Assembly: GCF_032842345.1 (NCBI RefSeq)
Contig: NZ_WBKO01000001.1
Span: 434,001 to 498,000 of the forward strand
Origin: Methanoculleus caldifontis
GTDB taxonomy: Archaea > Halobacteriota > Methanomicrobia > Methanomicrobiales > Methanoculleaceae
Reading direction: 5' to 3'
DNA: 64,000 nucleotides
The translations under genes were made by a program, and so were the position numbers. Below, in pieces: positions 51,304 through 60,058 of the stretch (within the stretch, counting starts at the first letter, position 1; every line of letters begins with the position of its first letter). The notes below the pieces were generated by a model that was given only the letters and a program-made list of their open reading frames with translations, was not told where the DNA came from and did no database searches.

Positions 51304-52332
51304 TCACCTCACGTAAGGGACCATCCGTTTCTTGATCTGGGGTCTGTTGATGATGTTGCTGTAGGCCCACTTCGCGACCCTGCCCACGCCGTCTTCTCTG
51401 CTCACCTCAAAAAAGATCGAGAGGTCCGGGTTGTACTTCGCCTTGTGCATATTCAGGTTCGGGTTGTTCGCCCCCGTGTTCTCGAACTCCGGAAAGCCTT
51501 TCAGTTTGGCGTCCCGGAGCAGGGACCACTGGAGATACTCGTTCGCCGACGTACCTTCGATCTTCGGCCCCCCCACCCAGAGGATGTAGCGCTTGTACTC
51601 CTGGGTCGTGCCGACTCCTTTCAGGTCCCCGTCCCGGTCGTAGAGGTGGTAGACGTGGACGTACTCCGGGTAGGCGCGGAAGACGTCCTCGAAGTAATCC
51701 AGGGTGATCATCGGGATGTTCATCTCCGGCCGGCCGAACCGCTGGCGCACCGTATCGTAGAAGAGAGAGAGGTCGCTCCCTTCCTCCAGGTAGTAGCCCT
51801 CCTTCTCGAACCGCCGAAGGCTCGTCCTGAGTTTCGCGTTCAGGTTCCCCCAGAGGGTCTCGAGCGACGGTGCGAGGTCGATCGTATACGAGTAGCTGAT
51901 CCGGGTCTGGTAACCGTCCCAGATGAACCGGCGCACGTCGTGAAAGCCGGGGACGAATGTTATCGAGAGGTAATTCGGTGCGAGCGTCCCGACGGCCTCC
52001 CCGAGCCCGTCTGCGATCACCTGCAGTATCGACTCTTTCTTGCTCTGCTTTGCCGCGGCATACTCCCTGCCCATGACCACGCCCTGGTAGGGGATGACCG
52101 CCTGCATCGGCGGCGGCGAGAGCACAATGGAGATGCCGTTTGTCTGCCTGCAGAAGAGGGGGCAGACGGCGAGGAGCTCCTCGCCCTTGTAGATGCCGTA
52201 GGGGAGAAATCGATACCCCGTATGCCGTTCCGTGATCTTCAGGAAATCCCATCGGTGAAAGAGGAGACCCGACGGGCTCTCATCGATGAATGCGTCCCAG
52301 ACCTCTCTGTCGGTGATGATACTGGCTGACAA
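51304..52332 (-). CDS. FemAB-type aminoacyl/acyltransferase, copy 1
   Basis: A 342-residue GNAT-like FemAB/acetyltransf_6 protein. The start ITDREVWDAFIDESPSGLLFHRWDFLKI matches the paralogue; the second lobe has RTSLRRFEKEGYYLEEGSDLSLFYDTVRQRFGR and KGVGTTQEYKRYILWVGGPKIEGTSANEYLQWSLLRDAKLKGFPEFENTGANNPNLNMHKAKYNPDL. A TTG start at 52332 is chosen: GGAGG lies at 52342-52346, a TATA box lies 59-66 bases upstream, and N-terminal alignment with the paralogue begins here; an ATG at 52392 sits on the TATA box. It probably transfers an amino acid or acyl group to the surface polymer. Confidence 0.78.
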   Translation of the reverse strand: MSASIITDREVWDAFIDESPSGLLFHRWDFLKITERHTGYRFLPYGIYKGEELLAVCPLFCRQTNGISIVLSPPPMQAVIPYQGVVMGREYAAAKQSKKESILQVIADGLGEAVGTLAPNYLSITFVPGFHDVRRFIWDGYQTRISYSYTIDLAPSLETLWGNLNAKLRTSLRRFEKEGYYLEEGSDLSLFYDTVRQRFGRPEMNIPMITLDYFEDVFRAYPEYVHVYHLYDRDGDLKGVGTTQEYKRYILWVGGPKIEGTSANEYLQWSLLRDAKLKGFPEFENTGANNPNLNMHKAKYNPDLSIFFEVSREDGVGRVAKWAYSNIINRPQIKKRMVPYVR

Positions 52333-52390
52333 CCTGGTGTTCCTCCGCTCTGCCGGAACTCTCCGGCAGGTCTGTAATTTCTGCAACCAC

Positions 52391-52398
52391 ATATAAAG
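52391..52398 (-). promoter_or_regulatory. TATA box for FemAB copy 1
   Basis: CTTTATAT on the minus strand places transcription start near 52368, leaving a ~36-base leader with GGAGG before the TTG start at 52332. This excludes the in-frame ATG at 52392. Confidence 0.55.
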
Positions 52399-52571
52399 AT
52401 ATCGGCCGATGCCGCAGCAGCGGGACACGGAGCCCCGGGCGCAGGGAAAAACCGGTATCCGTTCAGGCCCGCGGGAGTATCGGGTCTTTCGGGCCGGCGA
52501 CTCCCTGATTGCATGCATCGCCCGGTGTCAGACACGGCCGGGAAGGAGAGGGAGGGGTTCGGCAACGGGGC

Positions 52572-53588
52572 CTAGGCCCTGTCGGCCGCTATCATCAGTT
52601 TCTTCACAAAGGAGAGGTATGCCCACTCGGAGATTGCGCCGAGAGAGTCTTTCTTCTCGATCTCGAAGTACATCGTGAGATCCGGGTTGAACCTGGATTT
52701 GAAGAAGACCAGATCCGGGTTGTTCGCCCCCATGTTCTCGAATGTCCGGTAGCCTTCGGCCTGCGCACGCTGGATCAGGAGCCACTGGAGGTACTCGTTG
52801 CCCGCGTGGACGCTCTCGACCTTCGGCGTCCCTATCCAGAGCAGGAACCGCTTGTATTCCTGGGTCGCCACCACGGCCGCGACCTCGTCCTCTGCGTCGT
52901 AGAGGCAGTATGTGTTGATCCTGTCAGGGTAGGCACGCACGAGGTCTTCGAGATACTCCCGCTTTATCGGCGGGATGTCGAGCGACGGGTCCCGGTACCG
53001 ATCGGCAATCAGCCGGTGGAGCGTGGAGATATCGTTGCTCCTCTCCAGCCGGAGACCGGCGTTCGCCTCTTTTTTCAGTTTGTTCCGGAGCTTGTAGTGG
53101 AGGTTGCCCCAGAGCTCCTCGAGCGGCCGGTTAAGGTCGATGGTATAGGTATATCTGACCCTTGCGGTGCACCGGTCCCAGAGGTAGTGGCGGATATCGT
53201 TGAACTCCGGGACAAATGCCACCGAGAGGTAGTTCGGTGCGAGAGCCTGGATCTCGTCCCGGATCTCTCCTGCGACCATCCCGAGAACGGACTCCTTCTT
53301 GCTCTGCTTGAGTCCTTCAAACCCCCTGCTCATCACGCACCCGAGATGGGGTATCACGGTGAGCGGCGGTGGGGAAAAGACTGCATTGAGGCCGTGCATC
53401 CGCCGGCAGAAGAGCGGGAAGAGACAGACGGGTTCGTCCCCCTTATAGACCGCGTACGGAAGGAGCGTGCCCCCGGTATGCTTTGCCGTCAGGTGCAGGT
53501 AGTCCCACTTATGGAAGAGGAGCCCGGAGGGACTCTCGTCGATGAAGGTGTCCCAGGTATCTCTGTCGTCAACTTTGCTCACTGTCAT
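52572..53588 (-). CDS. FemAB-type aminoacyl/acyltransferase, copy 2
   Basis: A 338-residue paralogue of the FemAB gene downstream on the same strand. MTVSKVDDRDTWDTFIDESPSGLLFHKWDYLHLTAKHTGG; second lobe KLRNKLKKEANAGLRLERSNDISTLHRLIADRYRDPSLD and YCLYDAEDEVAAVVATQEYKRFLLWIGTPKVES, then EYLQWLLIQRAQAEGYRTFENMGANNPDLVFFKSRFNPDLTMYFEIEK. In bacteria the fold transfers amino acids from aminoacyl-tRNA to peptidoglycan; methanogens of this group lack murein, so the acceptor must differ. A minus-strand TATA (GGTATATAG) near 53650-53658 is the likely promoter. Confidence 0.8.
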   Translation of the reverse strand: MTVSKVDDRDTWDTFIDESPSGLLFHKWDYLHLTAKHTGGTLLPYAVYKGDEPVCLFPLFCRRMHGLNAVFSPPPLTVIPHLGCVMSRGFEGLKQSKKESVLGMVAGEIRDEIQALAPNYLSVAFVPEFNDIRHYLWDRCTARVRYTYTIDLNRPLEELWGNLHYKLRNKLKKEANAGLRLERSNDISTLHRLIADRYRDPSLDIPPIKREYLEDLVRAYPDRINTYCLYDAEDEVAAVVATQEYKRFLLWIGTPKVESVHAGNEYLQWLLIQRAQAEGYRTFENMGANNPDLVFFKSRFNPDLTMYFEIEKKDSLGAISEWAYLSFVKKLMIAADRA

Positions 53589-53803
53589 GCCGTCACCATC
53601 TTCTCGTCACCCTGTTTGTCATTCGGCGACCTCCAATCACCTCCCCGGTCTATATACCTTTCCCCAGGCCCGCAACGGAACCGCCGGGGGCCGGGTGCGG
53701 CCGCCCTGTGCAAGGGGAGAGGCCGGGCGACCGGGACGCCGGCAGTCGTCCGGCCGATCTACGGACAGCAACCGTTATATATGCCGACACATGAGGTAGG
53801 GGC

Positions 53804-53995
53804 ATGGTCGCACTCCGCCTTCTTGCTCTGGACGATGTCTCGTTTCGGTCGTGGGAGGGCAACGGTTCCGGCGCCTGTAGTGACATCTGGGTCATCATCT
53901 CCGAAAAGACTCTTTTTCCGGAGTTCCTGAAACACTTCCACCGCGCATCCGGCCGGGACCTGGTTTCCATACCCTACTCCGAGAACTTCTTCTGA
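53804..53995 (+). CDS. Possible small protein of 63 residues
   Basis: A short frame (MVALRLLALDDVSFRSWEGNGSGACSDIWVIISEKTLFPEFLKHFHRASG...). The only support is a TATA-like TTATATAT at 53774-53781, 23-30 bases upstream of its ATG, which would make a leaderless mRNA. The same promoter could instead serve the third ligase gene at 54089 with a long leader. No family recognised; may not be real. Confidence 0.3.
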   Translation: MVALRLLALDDVSFRSWEGNGSGACSDIWVIISEKTLFPEFLKHFHRASGRDLVSIPYSENFF

Positions 53996-54088
53996 TTGGG
54001 TACGCACCGTCCGGGCGGAACCCTGTCTCCGTCACGCTGCCGGTGCCGCCTCTCTTATTGGGAGCAAAGCTTTAAGCAGGAGGATCGC

Positions 54089-55537
54089 ATGAGCAGTGTC
54101 GATGGGTGTGCAACGATGTATCGGAGATTGAAGGCGCTCCGACTTGAGAATTCTATAACGGCCCGGGCACTTCACATCCTCCCCGCATACTCAACATACA
54201 GAAAGACTTACGCCCTTCTCCGGCAGTCCCGGCAGTGGAGCCGGGAGGAACTCGAGGCCTACCAGACAGAGGCGCTCTCGCGCCTCCTCGACCACGCCTA
54301 CGAGAACGTCCCCTACTACCGCCGGGTCTTTCAGGAGCGGGGGCTCGTGCCCGCGGACATCGCGACCCCCGCCGACCTCGACCTTCTCCCCATCCTGACC
54401 AAGGAGATCGTCCAGGCCAACCTCCCCGACCTCAAAGCCCGGAACTATCCCGAGTCGGCCTTCGAGTATGTCACCACCGGCGGCTCCACCGGCATACCCG
54501 TCGGGTTCTACTACGAGAAAGGGGCCTCGCGAGCGCGGGAGTGGGCGTTCATGAAGACCCAGTGGGACCGTGTCGGCTACCGCTTCCGCGACCGGTGCGT
54601 CATCCTCCGCGGCTACATCGTCGGCTCAGGAAAGGAGGATGTCTACTGGAAGAAGGCGCTCTTCGGGCGGTGGCTGCTGATGTCCTCCCATCACATGACC
54701 GAGGAGACCCTCCCGGCCTACATCGACCGGATCCGGAAGTTCCGGCCCCGGTTCATCCAGGCCTACCCGTCGATGGCCGTGGTCCTCGCCCGCTACATGG
54801 CGGAGCACGGCGTCGAACCGTTCCCGACGGTGAAAGCGATCCTCTGCGGCTCCGAGAACCTCTACCCCTGGCAGCGGAGCCTGCTCACGGAAGCCTTCGG
54901 GTGCCGGGTCTTCTCCTGGTACGGGAACTCCGAGCAGACCGTCCTCGCCGGCGAGTGCGAGGAGAGCACCCGCTACCACATCTTCCCCGAATACGGCATC
55001 CTCGAATTGATCGGGAGAGACGGACGGCCCGTGACGACGCCGGGCGAGACGGGCGAGGTGGTCACCACGAGCCTCGTCAACCCGATCTGTCCCTTCATCC
55101 GTTACCGCACCATGGACGCCGCCGTCCTCGGGGACGGACCGTGCTCCTGCGGCCGTTCCTACCCGCTGCTCGAGAAGGTGGAGGGGAGGCTCCAGGAGTT
55201 CATCGTGACGAAGGACCGCCGGCTCATATCGATGACGGCGGTGAACATGCACTCCGGCGTATTTGATAACGTCGCGCAGTTCCAGTTCTACCAGAAGAGG
55301 GAGGGGGAGGTCCTGATCCGGATCGTCAGGAGGCCGGGGTATACCGAGGAGGATACGGAGCAGATCCTCCGGGAGCTTGGAAAGAAGTTTGAAGGCGACG
55401 TGGATGTGACCGTCCGCTTCGTCGGAACGATCCCCCGCACGCGGCGCGGCAAGTATCAGTTCCTGATACAGGATCTGCCGCTCGACCTGTGGGGCATTTC
55501 AGGGTGTGAGAAAGAATGCAGAACCAAATCAGGCTGA
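54089..55537 (+). CDS. CapK/PaaK-type adenylate-forming ligase, copy 3
   Basis: A 482-residue ligase, paralogous to the copies at 48184 and 49622. P-loop YVTTGGSTGIPVGFYYEK; AILCGSENLYPWQRSLLTEAFGCRVFSWYGNSEQ; CPFIRYRTMDAAVLGDGPCSCGRSYPLLEKVEGRLQEFIVTKDRRLIS. It shares the EIVQANLPDLKARNYPESAFEYV tract with copy 2 and the GYIVGS and RKFRPRFIQAYPSMAVVLARYM tracts with copy 1, so it is mosaic. The ATG at 54089 follows AGGAGG (54078-54083). The CapA gene starts 22 bases before its stop. Confidence 0.85.
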   Translation: MSSVDGCATMYRRLKALRLENSITARALHILPAYSTYRKTYALLRQSRQWSREELEAYQTEALSRLLDHAYENVPYYRRVFQERGLVPADIATPADLDLLPILTKEIVQANLPDLKARNYPESAFEYVTTGGSTGIPVGFYYEKGASRAREWAFMKTQWDRVGYRFRDRCVILRGYIVGSGKEDVYWKKALFGRWLLMSSHHMTEETLPAYIDRIRKFRPRFIQAYPSMAVVLARYMAEHGVEPFPTVKAILCGSENLYPWQRSLLTEAFGCRVFSWYGNSEQTVLAGECEESTRYHIFPEYGILELIGRDGRPVTTPGETGEVVTTSLVNPICPFIRYRTMDAAVLGDGPCSCGRSYPLLEKVEGRLQEFIVTKDRRLISMTAVNMHSGVFDNVAQFQFYQKREGEVLIRIVRRPGYTEEDTEQILRELGKKFEGDVDVTVRFVGTIPRTRRGKYQFLIQDLPLDLWGISGCEKECRTKSG

Positions 55538-56628
55538 CAGCGGCCGGCGACATCTGGCTGCGGACAGGAGGAGACCGGCACCCGTTCGAGGAGGTCCGCC
55601 ATCTCCTCCGGGATAAAGACATCCTCTTCGGTAACCTGGAGACCACCCTCTCGGAGACAGGGGAGCCGGCGGAGAAGCACCACGTCATCTATACTTCCCC
55701 TGACGCGGCCGGATACCTGGTGGATGCAGGGTTCGACGTCATGAGCGTGGCAAACAACCACTCCGGCGACCGGGGCGCCGAAGGGTTCATGAACACCCTC
55801 AACGCGCTCGAGCGTCACGGCATCCTCGCCGTCGGAGGTTCGACGGGAGAGGAACGGCAGGAACCGGTCATCATCGAGAGGAACGGCATCTCTGTCGGGT
55901 TTGCGGGTTACACGATCGGCAAACTCGCCCTCTCGCGCGAGGTATCGGTCAACCGGCTGGTCGAGGAGGAGGTCTTCAAGGATATCGCCTCCCTCAAGGG
56001 TCGGTGCGATCACATCGCCGTCTCGCTGCACTGGGGAACGGAGATGGCCTATTACCCGTCCCCTGCGCAGATCGACCTCGCGCACCGGCTCATCGACGCG
56101 GGGGCCACCCTGATCCTCGGCCACCACCCCCATACCATGCAGGCGATCGAGCGCTACCACGGGGGGCTCATCGCCTACTCGCTCGGCATGCTCCAGTTCG
56201 AGCCCCGCTGGCCCCACAATATCTCGCGGGAGGCGGTGATCCTCTCGGTCGATCTGCAGAGCGACGGCGTCGTCGGGGAGCACGGGGTGACGCCGCTCCT
56301 CGTCGACGACGATTTCGTGCCTCACGTCGCGGCGGGGGCTGCAGGCGAGCAGATCGTGACCTTCCTCGACGGGATCTCCAGAGAGGTCGCGGAAGGCAGG
56401 ATCACCGAGAAGAGATGGTTTGAGGAGATCGCGCCGGTTTACATGAAGATGAACTTCGAGAGTTACCGGTACCGTATACGCCATAACGGCCCCCTCCCCA
56501 TCCTGGAGATGGGTGTCTGGTTCTTCACCCCGTTCTGCCTGAAGTGCTTCGCCGGTCTGGCCCGCCGGGCGCTTCGCCCGGGCTCGGCGCCGCAGAGGCG
56601 CATGCCGGGAAGCGGGACCGGGAACTGA
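55516..56628 (+). CDS. CapA/PgsA-type metallophosphoesterase
   Basis: A 370-residue CapA-family protein. Calcineurin-like metal motifs: LTAAGDIWL (D), ILFGNLETTLSE (GNLE), VMSVANNHSGDRGAEGF (ANNH-D), IAVSLHWGTEMAYYPSPAQ and LILGHHPHTMQAIERYHGGLIAYSLGM. The C-terminus has a short hydrophobic stretch (PILEMGVWFFTPFCLKCF). In bacteria CapA acts in capsule or poly-gamma-glutamate assembly. No N-terminal signal peptide is seen. It overlaps ligase copy 3, tying it to the polymer locus. A T5 run lies at 56649-56653. Confidence 0.85.
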   Translation: MQNQIRLTAAGDIWLRTGGDRHPFEEVRHLLRDKDILFGNLETTLSETGEPAEKHHVIYTSPDAAGYLVDAGFDVMSVANNHSGDRGAEGFMNTLNALERHGILAVGGSTGEERQEPVIIERNGISVGFAGYTIGKLALSREVSVNRLVEEEVFKDIASLKGRCDHIAVSLHWGTEMAYYPSPAQIDLAHRLIDAGATLILGHHPHTMQAIERYHGGLIAYSLGMLQFEPRWPHNISREAVILSVDLQSDGVVGEHGVTPLLVDDDFVPHVAAGAAGEQIVTFLDGISREVAEGRITEKRWFEEIAPVYMKMNFESYRYRIRHNGPLPILEMGVWFFTPFCLKCFAGLARRALRPGSAPQRRMPGSGTGN

Positions 56629-56648
56629 TCCGGGGCCCGCCCCGTCTC

Positions 56649-56653
56649 TTTTT
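56649..56653 (+). terminator. T-run after CapA gene
   Basis: A T5 run 21 bases after the CapA stop, in the 154-base gap before porB. Confidence 0.4.
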
Positions 56654-56782
56654 CAGCGTATACCGCGTTCCGGCACCGTCGGATCGGGGGATATTCCGGA
56701 AGGCCCCCCGGTACCCGGAGGGGATATCGCAAACTCTCATTACAAATGGTGACAGATTACTGATGAGAGGAGCGTAACAAAT

Positions 56783-57664
56783 TTGTCCGCGATTCCAAAG
56801 GAGGAGTATCTCTTCAAGTGCACGTCCGCCTGCGCGGGGTGCAGCTCTTCCCTGTGTCTGCGCTACGTGCTCAAGGCTGCCGGCCCCGATACCATTCTGG
56901 TCGTGCCCGCCTGCTGCACCAGCGTCATCCAGGGAATGTACCCCGGCACGGCGATGAACGTGCCCGTCTATAACATAGCGTTCGGCGCAGCCGCCGCCTG
57001 CGCGTCCGGCCTGAGCAACGCATTTGAGGCCCGGGGGGAGAAGACCAACGTCATCGTCTACGCCGGCGACGGCGGAACGGGCGATATCGGGATCCAGGCG
57101 CTCTCGGGAGCCCTTGAGCGCGGGACCAACTTCCTCTACATCTGCTACGACAACGAGGCCTACGGCAACACCGGGATGCAGCGGTCGGGCTCGACCCCGC
57201 TTGGGGCGCGCACCACCACGACCCCCGGCGGCAAGCCCACGGTGAAGAAGGACCTCGACCGGATCGTCGAGGCGCACAACCCGCCCTACATGGCGACCGC
57301 CTGCAGCGCCTACCCCCTCGACCTCTACAAGAAGGTGAAGAAGGCGCTCTCGATAGAGGGGCCCAAGTTCATTCACATCCTCGCGCCCTGCCCGCCGGGA
57401 TGGCGCTACCCCGCCGAGAAGACCGTCGAGATGGGCAAACTCGCGGTGAAGACCGGCACGTGGATCCTCTATGAGCGCGAGTTCGGGAAACTCACGATCA
57501 ACGGTCCGTCGAAGACGGCGATGAAGAAGCCCGTGCCGCTCGAGGACTACGTCCGGGGCCAGGGCAGGTTCAAGAACGTGAGCCCGGAGATCTTTGACAT
57601 GATGCGGCAGCAGGTAGAACAGAACATCCAGCGCCTTTCCCGCGAGGAGGCCGGCGTATGCTGA
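56783..57664 (+). CDS. porB: Pyruvate:ferredoxin oxidoreductase subunit beta
   Basis: A 293-residue PorB. It binds thiamine diphosphate and an Fe-S cluster: CTSACAGCSSSLCLRYVLKAAG supplies cluster cysteines; AGDGGTGDIGIQALSGALERGTNFLYICYDNEAYGNTGMQRSGSTP is the ThDP/Mg2+ motif (GDG...NEAYGNTG). The start is TTG at 56783: GAGAGGAG precedes it and an upstream ATG leads straight to a stop. Gene order beta-alpha-gamma-delta differs from the common gamma-delta-alpha-beta. It overlaps porA by 7 bases. Role: reversible acetyl-CoA + CO2 to pyruvate for biosynthesis. Confidence 0.9.
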   Translation: MSAIPKEEYLFKCTSACAGCSSSLCLRYVLKAAGPDTILVVPACCTSVIQGMYPGTAMNVPVYNIAFGAAAACASGLSNAFEARGEKTNVIVYAGDGGTGDIGIQALSGALERGTNFLYICYDNEAYGNTGMQRSGSTPLGARTTTTPGGKPTVKKDLDRIVEAHNPPYMATACSAYPLDLYKKVKKALSIEGPKFIHILAPCPPGWRYPAEKTVEMGKLAVKTGTWILYEREFGKLTINGPSKTAMKKPVPLEDYVRGQGRFKNVSPEIFDMMRQQVEQNIQRLSREEAGVC

Positions 57665-58770
57665 CGATCGCAACCGGCAACAAGGCAGTCGCGGACGCGG
57701 TGAAGGCCGCAAAGCCCGGCGTCATCGCCGCGTACCCGATCACCCCCCAGACCGAGATCGTGGAGCAGATCGCCGAGTACGTCACCGACGGCGAACTCGC
57801 GAGCAAATACGTCCCCGTGGAGAGCGAGCACTCCGCGATGGCCGCCTGTATCGGGGCGAGCGCCGGAGGCGTGCGCACCTTCACGGCGACGAGCTCCCAC
57901 GGACTCCTCTACATGCACGAGATGGTCCACTGGGCGGCGGGCGCGCGCCTGCCGATCGTGATGGCGAACGTCAACCGTGCCCTCGGCCCCGGCTGGAACA
58001 CCTGGGCGGAGCACACCGACGCCTTCTCCCAGCGCGACACGGGCTGGCTGCAGGTCTTCGTGAGCACGGTCCAGGAAGCCTACGACGCCACGCTGATGGC
58101 GTTCAAGATCGCCGAGGACGAGCGGGTCCTCCTTCCCGTGATGGTCAACCTGGACGGGTTCGCGCTCAGCCACATCACGCAGTCGCTCGCGACGGTGGAA
58201 CCGGGCGACTTCCTGCCCCCCTACCGCCTCCCGCACGCCATCGACACGGAGAACCCCTGCGTCTACGGCCCCATGACCGGACCGAACGACTACTTCCGGT
58301 TCCGCTGGGACATCGAGCGTTCGATGCGCGACGCAAAGGGCGTCATCGCCGATGTGGAGCGCGAGTTCGCGGAACGGTTCGGCCGCTCTTACGGCCCGAC
58401 CGAGGACTACCGGTGCGAGGACGCCGACGTCATCGTCATCGCGATGGGAACGCTCGGGAAAGAGGCCGAGGTAGCTGTCGACCGCCTCCGCGAGGAGGGG
58501 ATAAAGGCCGGGTCCATGCGCCTGCGCTGGTTCCGCCCCTTCCCCGACCTTAATCTCGCCGGGAAGGAGGTCGTCGTCATCGACCGCGACTACTCCTTCG
58601 GCTTTGGGGGCGTGGTCGCGCACTCGGTCAGGTCGAAGACCGGCGTCGAGCCCTACAGCGTGATCGCCGGCCTCGGCGGCCAGGAGGTCACCTACGACGA
58701 TATCGCAGGGTTCGTCCGGGACAGGCATCCCGGCAAAGAGATGTGGTTTGGGGTGAGCGACCATGTATGA
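57658..58770 (+). CDS. porA: Pyruvate:ferredoxin oxidoreductase subunit alpha
   Basis: A 370-residue PorA: ITPQTEIVEQIAEYV, YVPVESEHSAMAACIGASAGGVRTFTATSSHGLLYMHEMVHWAAGARLPIVMANVNRALGPGWNTWAEHTDAFSQRDTGW contain the pyruvate-binding and domain I motifs. The C-terminal transketolase-type domain reads ADVIVIAMGTLGKEAEVAVDRLREEGIKAGSMRLRWFRPFP. It overlaps porB at its start and porC by eight bases at its end, so translation is coupled. Confidence 0.92.
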   Translation: MLTIATGNKAVADAVKAAKPGVIAAYPITPQTEIVEQIAEYVTDGELASKYVPVESEHSAMAACIGASAGGVRTFTATSSHGLLYMHEMVHWAAGARLPIVMANVNRALGPGWNTWAEHTDAFSQRDTGWLQVFVSTVQEAYDATLMAFKIAEDERVLLPVMVNLDGFALSHITQSLATVEPGDFLPPYRLPHAIDTENPCVYGPMTGPNDYFRFRWDIERSMRDAKGVIADVEREFAERFGRSYGPTEDYRCEDADVIVIAMGTLGKEAEVAVDRLREEGIKAGSMRLRWFRPFPDLNLAGKEVVVIDRDYSFGFGGVVAHSVRSKTGVEPYSVIAGLGGQEVTYDDIAGFVRDRHPGKEMWFGVSDHV

Positions 58771-59290
58771 GATCAGGATTCACTCCCGGGGCGGGCAGGG
58801 CGGCGTGACCGCCGCAAAACTCCTCGCCCTCGCGGCATTCAGGGATGGGAAACACGCGACCGCCTGCCCGTTCTACGGGGCGGAGCGGCGCGGGGCGGCG
58901 GTCGTCTCCTATGTCAGGATAGACGATCAGCCGATCAGAATCTACAGCCAGATCCGCCGGCCCGACCTCGTGATCGTGCTGGATACGAGCGTCATGGACG
59001 TGGTGGACGTCCTCCAGGGCTTAAAAGAGAACGGGACCGTCCTCCTCAACAGCGCCCACACACTCGAGGAGTGCAACGGGACCTGCCGCCACGTCGACCT
59101 GACCGGGATCGCGCTCGCAGAGAACCTGATCGTCGCCGGAAGCCCGATCCTGAACACCCCGGTGCTCGGGGCGCTCGCGAAGATGGGCGTCATCACCCTC
59201 TCTTCGGCACGGTCGGCTATCCAGGAGATGTTCGCCGACGAGCGGAACGTGAAGGCCGCAGAAGCGGCATACGAGGAGCTGAAGGTATGA
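58763..59290 (+). CDS. porC: Pyruvate:ferredoxin oxidoreductase subunit gamma
   Basis: A 175-residue gamma subunit (2-oxoacid:acceptor oxidoreductase gamma domain): EIRIHSRGGQGGVTAAKLLALAAFRDGKHATACPFYGAERRGAAVVSYVRIDDQPIRIYSQI; then DLVIVLDTSVMDVVDVLQGLKENGTVLLNSA. This domain contacts CoA. It overlaps the delta gene in ATGA (59287-59290). Confidence 0.92.
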   Translation: MYEIRIHSRGGQGGVTAAKLLALAAFRDGKHATACPFYGAERRGAAVVSYVRIDDQPIRIYSQIRRPDLVIVLDTSVMDVVDVLQGLKENGTVLLNSAHTLEECNGTCRHVDLTGIALAENLIVAGSPILNTPVLGALAKMGVITLSSARSAIQEMFADERNVKAAEAAYEELKV

Positions 59291-59532
59291 GAGAGAGACT
59301 TGCGCTCAGCAGGCCCAAAGAGGCCTCTTCAGGGAAGACGGGGTCCTGGCGGACGTTCCGTCCCGTCGTCGACAGGGAGGCCTGCAACGCCTGCGGGCTC
59401 TGTGCCCAGTACTGCCCGGACGGGGTCATCGACGAGGAACTCAACGTGGACCTGGACTACTGCAAGGGATGCGGCATCTGCGCGAACGAGTGCCCCAAGC
59501 AGGCGATCGCTATGGTGCGGGAGGAGCGCTGA
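59287..59532 (+). CDS. porD: Pyruvate:ferredoxin oxidoreductase subunit delta
   Basis: An 81-residue two-cluster ferredoxin-like subunit: CNACGLCAQYCPDG and CKGCGICANECPKQA give two [4Fe-4S] clusters that pass electrons to ferredoxin. Four-base overlap with porC. Its last 23 bases overlap the 3' end of the convergent zinc-ribbon gene. Confidence 0.9.
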   Translation: MRERLALSRPKEASSGKTGSWRTFRPVVDREACNACGLCAQYCPDGVIDEELNVDLDYCKGCGICANECPKQAIAMVREER

Positions 59533-59920
59533 CCTCCTCCTCTTCATCCTCCCCGACCTCCTTGTCGAGGGCGCACTGCGCCATATACTCAAGATTGAAC
59601 CGGTAGAAGTGCGTGTAGCCGCAGTTACGGCACCGGGTCGTGAGGTGGCTGCACCCGACCGTGAGGTCATGGGGCCCCGCGACCCCGCAGCTGCTGCATC
59701 GCGCACCGGCCTCGAGCTGCCAGACTTCGTAGCAGCCGATCGGGGTGCAGACCCGGGCGGCCCTGCTGTTCTGGAACCGGGGGATGAAGATCCGCGTCGC
59801 CCCGCAGGCCGAGCAGATCACCTGCGCCTGCGTGGGGACCACTTTTATGATCTGGTCTGCATCCTCGCCGCAGTGGTAGCAGTCGACGCGATGCCTGGTG
59901 AAGATGAATCGCCGGGTCAT
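59510..59920 (-). CDS. Multi-zinc-ribbon protein
   Basis: A 136-residue protein with four CxxC pairs: DCYHCGEDADQ, VICSACGATRIF, ARCSSCGVAG and TRCRNCGYTH, enough for two zinc ribbons. The C-terminus is acidic (EVGEDEEEEVSAPPAP). It may bind nucleic acid or protein; no family name is certain. Start ATG 59920 (MTRRFIFTRHRVDCYHCG) is chosen since the upstream part is low-complexity. It overlaps porD tail to tail. Confidence 0.7.
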   Translation of the reverse strand: MTRRFIFTRHRVDCYHCGEDADQIIKVVPTQAQVICSACGATRIFIPRFQNSRAARVCTPIGCYEVWQLEAGARCSSCGVAGPHDLTVGCSHLTTRCRNCGYTHFYRFNLEYMAQCALDKEVGEDEEEEVSAPPAP

Positions 59921-60058
59921 GCACGGATACCCGCCGGAGCAGAGATAAAACCTCCGTCCCGGGAACTGTCGGGTGCGTGCCGTGCCCGGACCTGGCCGCG
60001 GCGGGGGCAAGCATTAAATAGCACACCCACTCTCTGTTGCCGAATAGGAGGTCATGAG

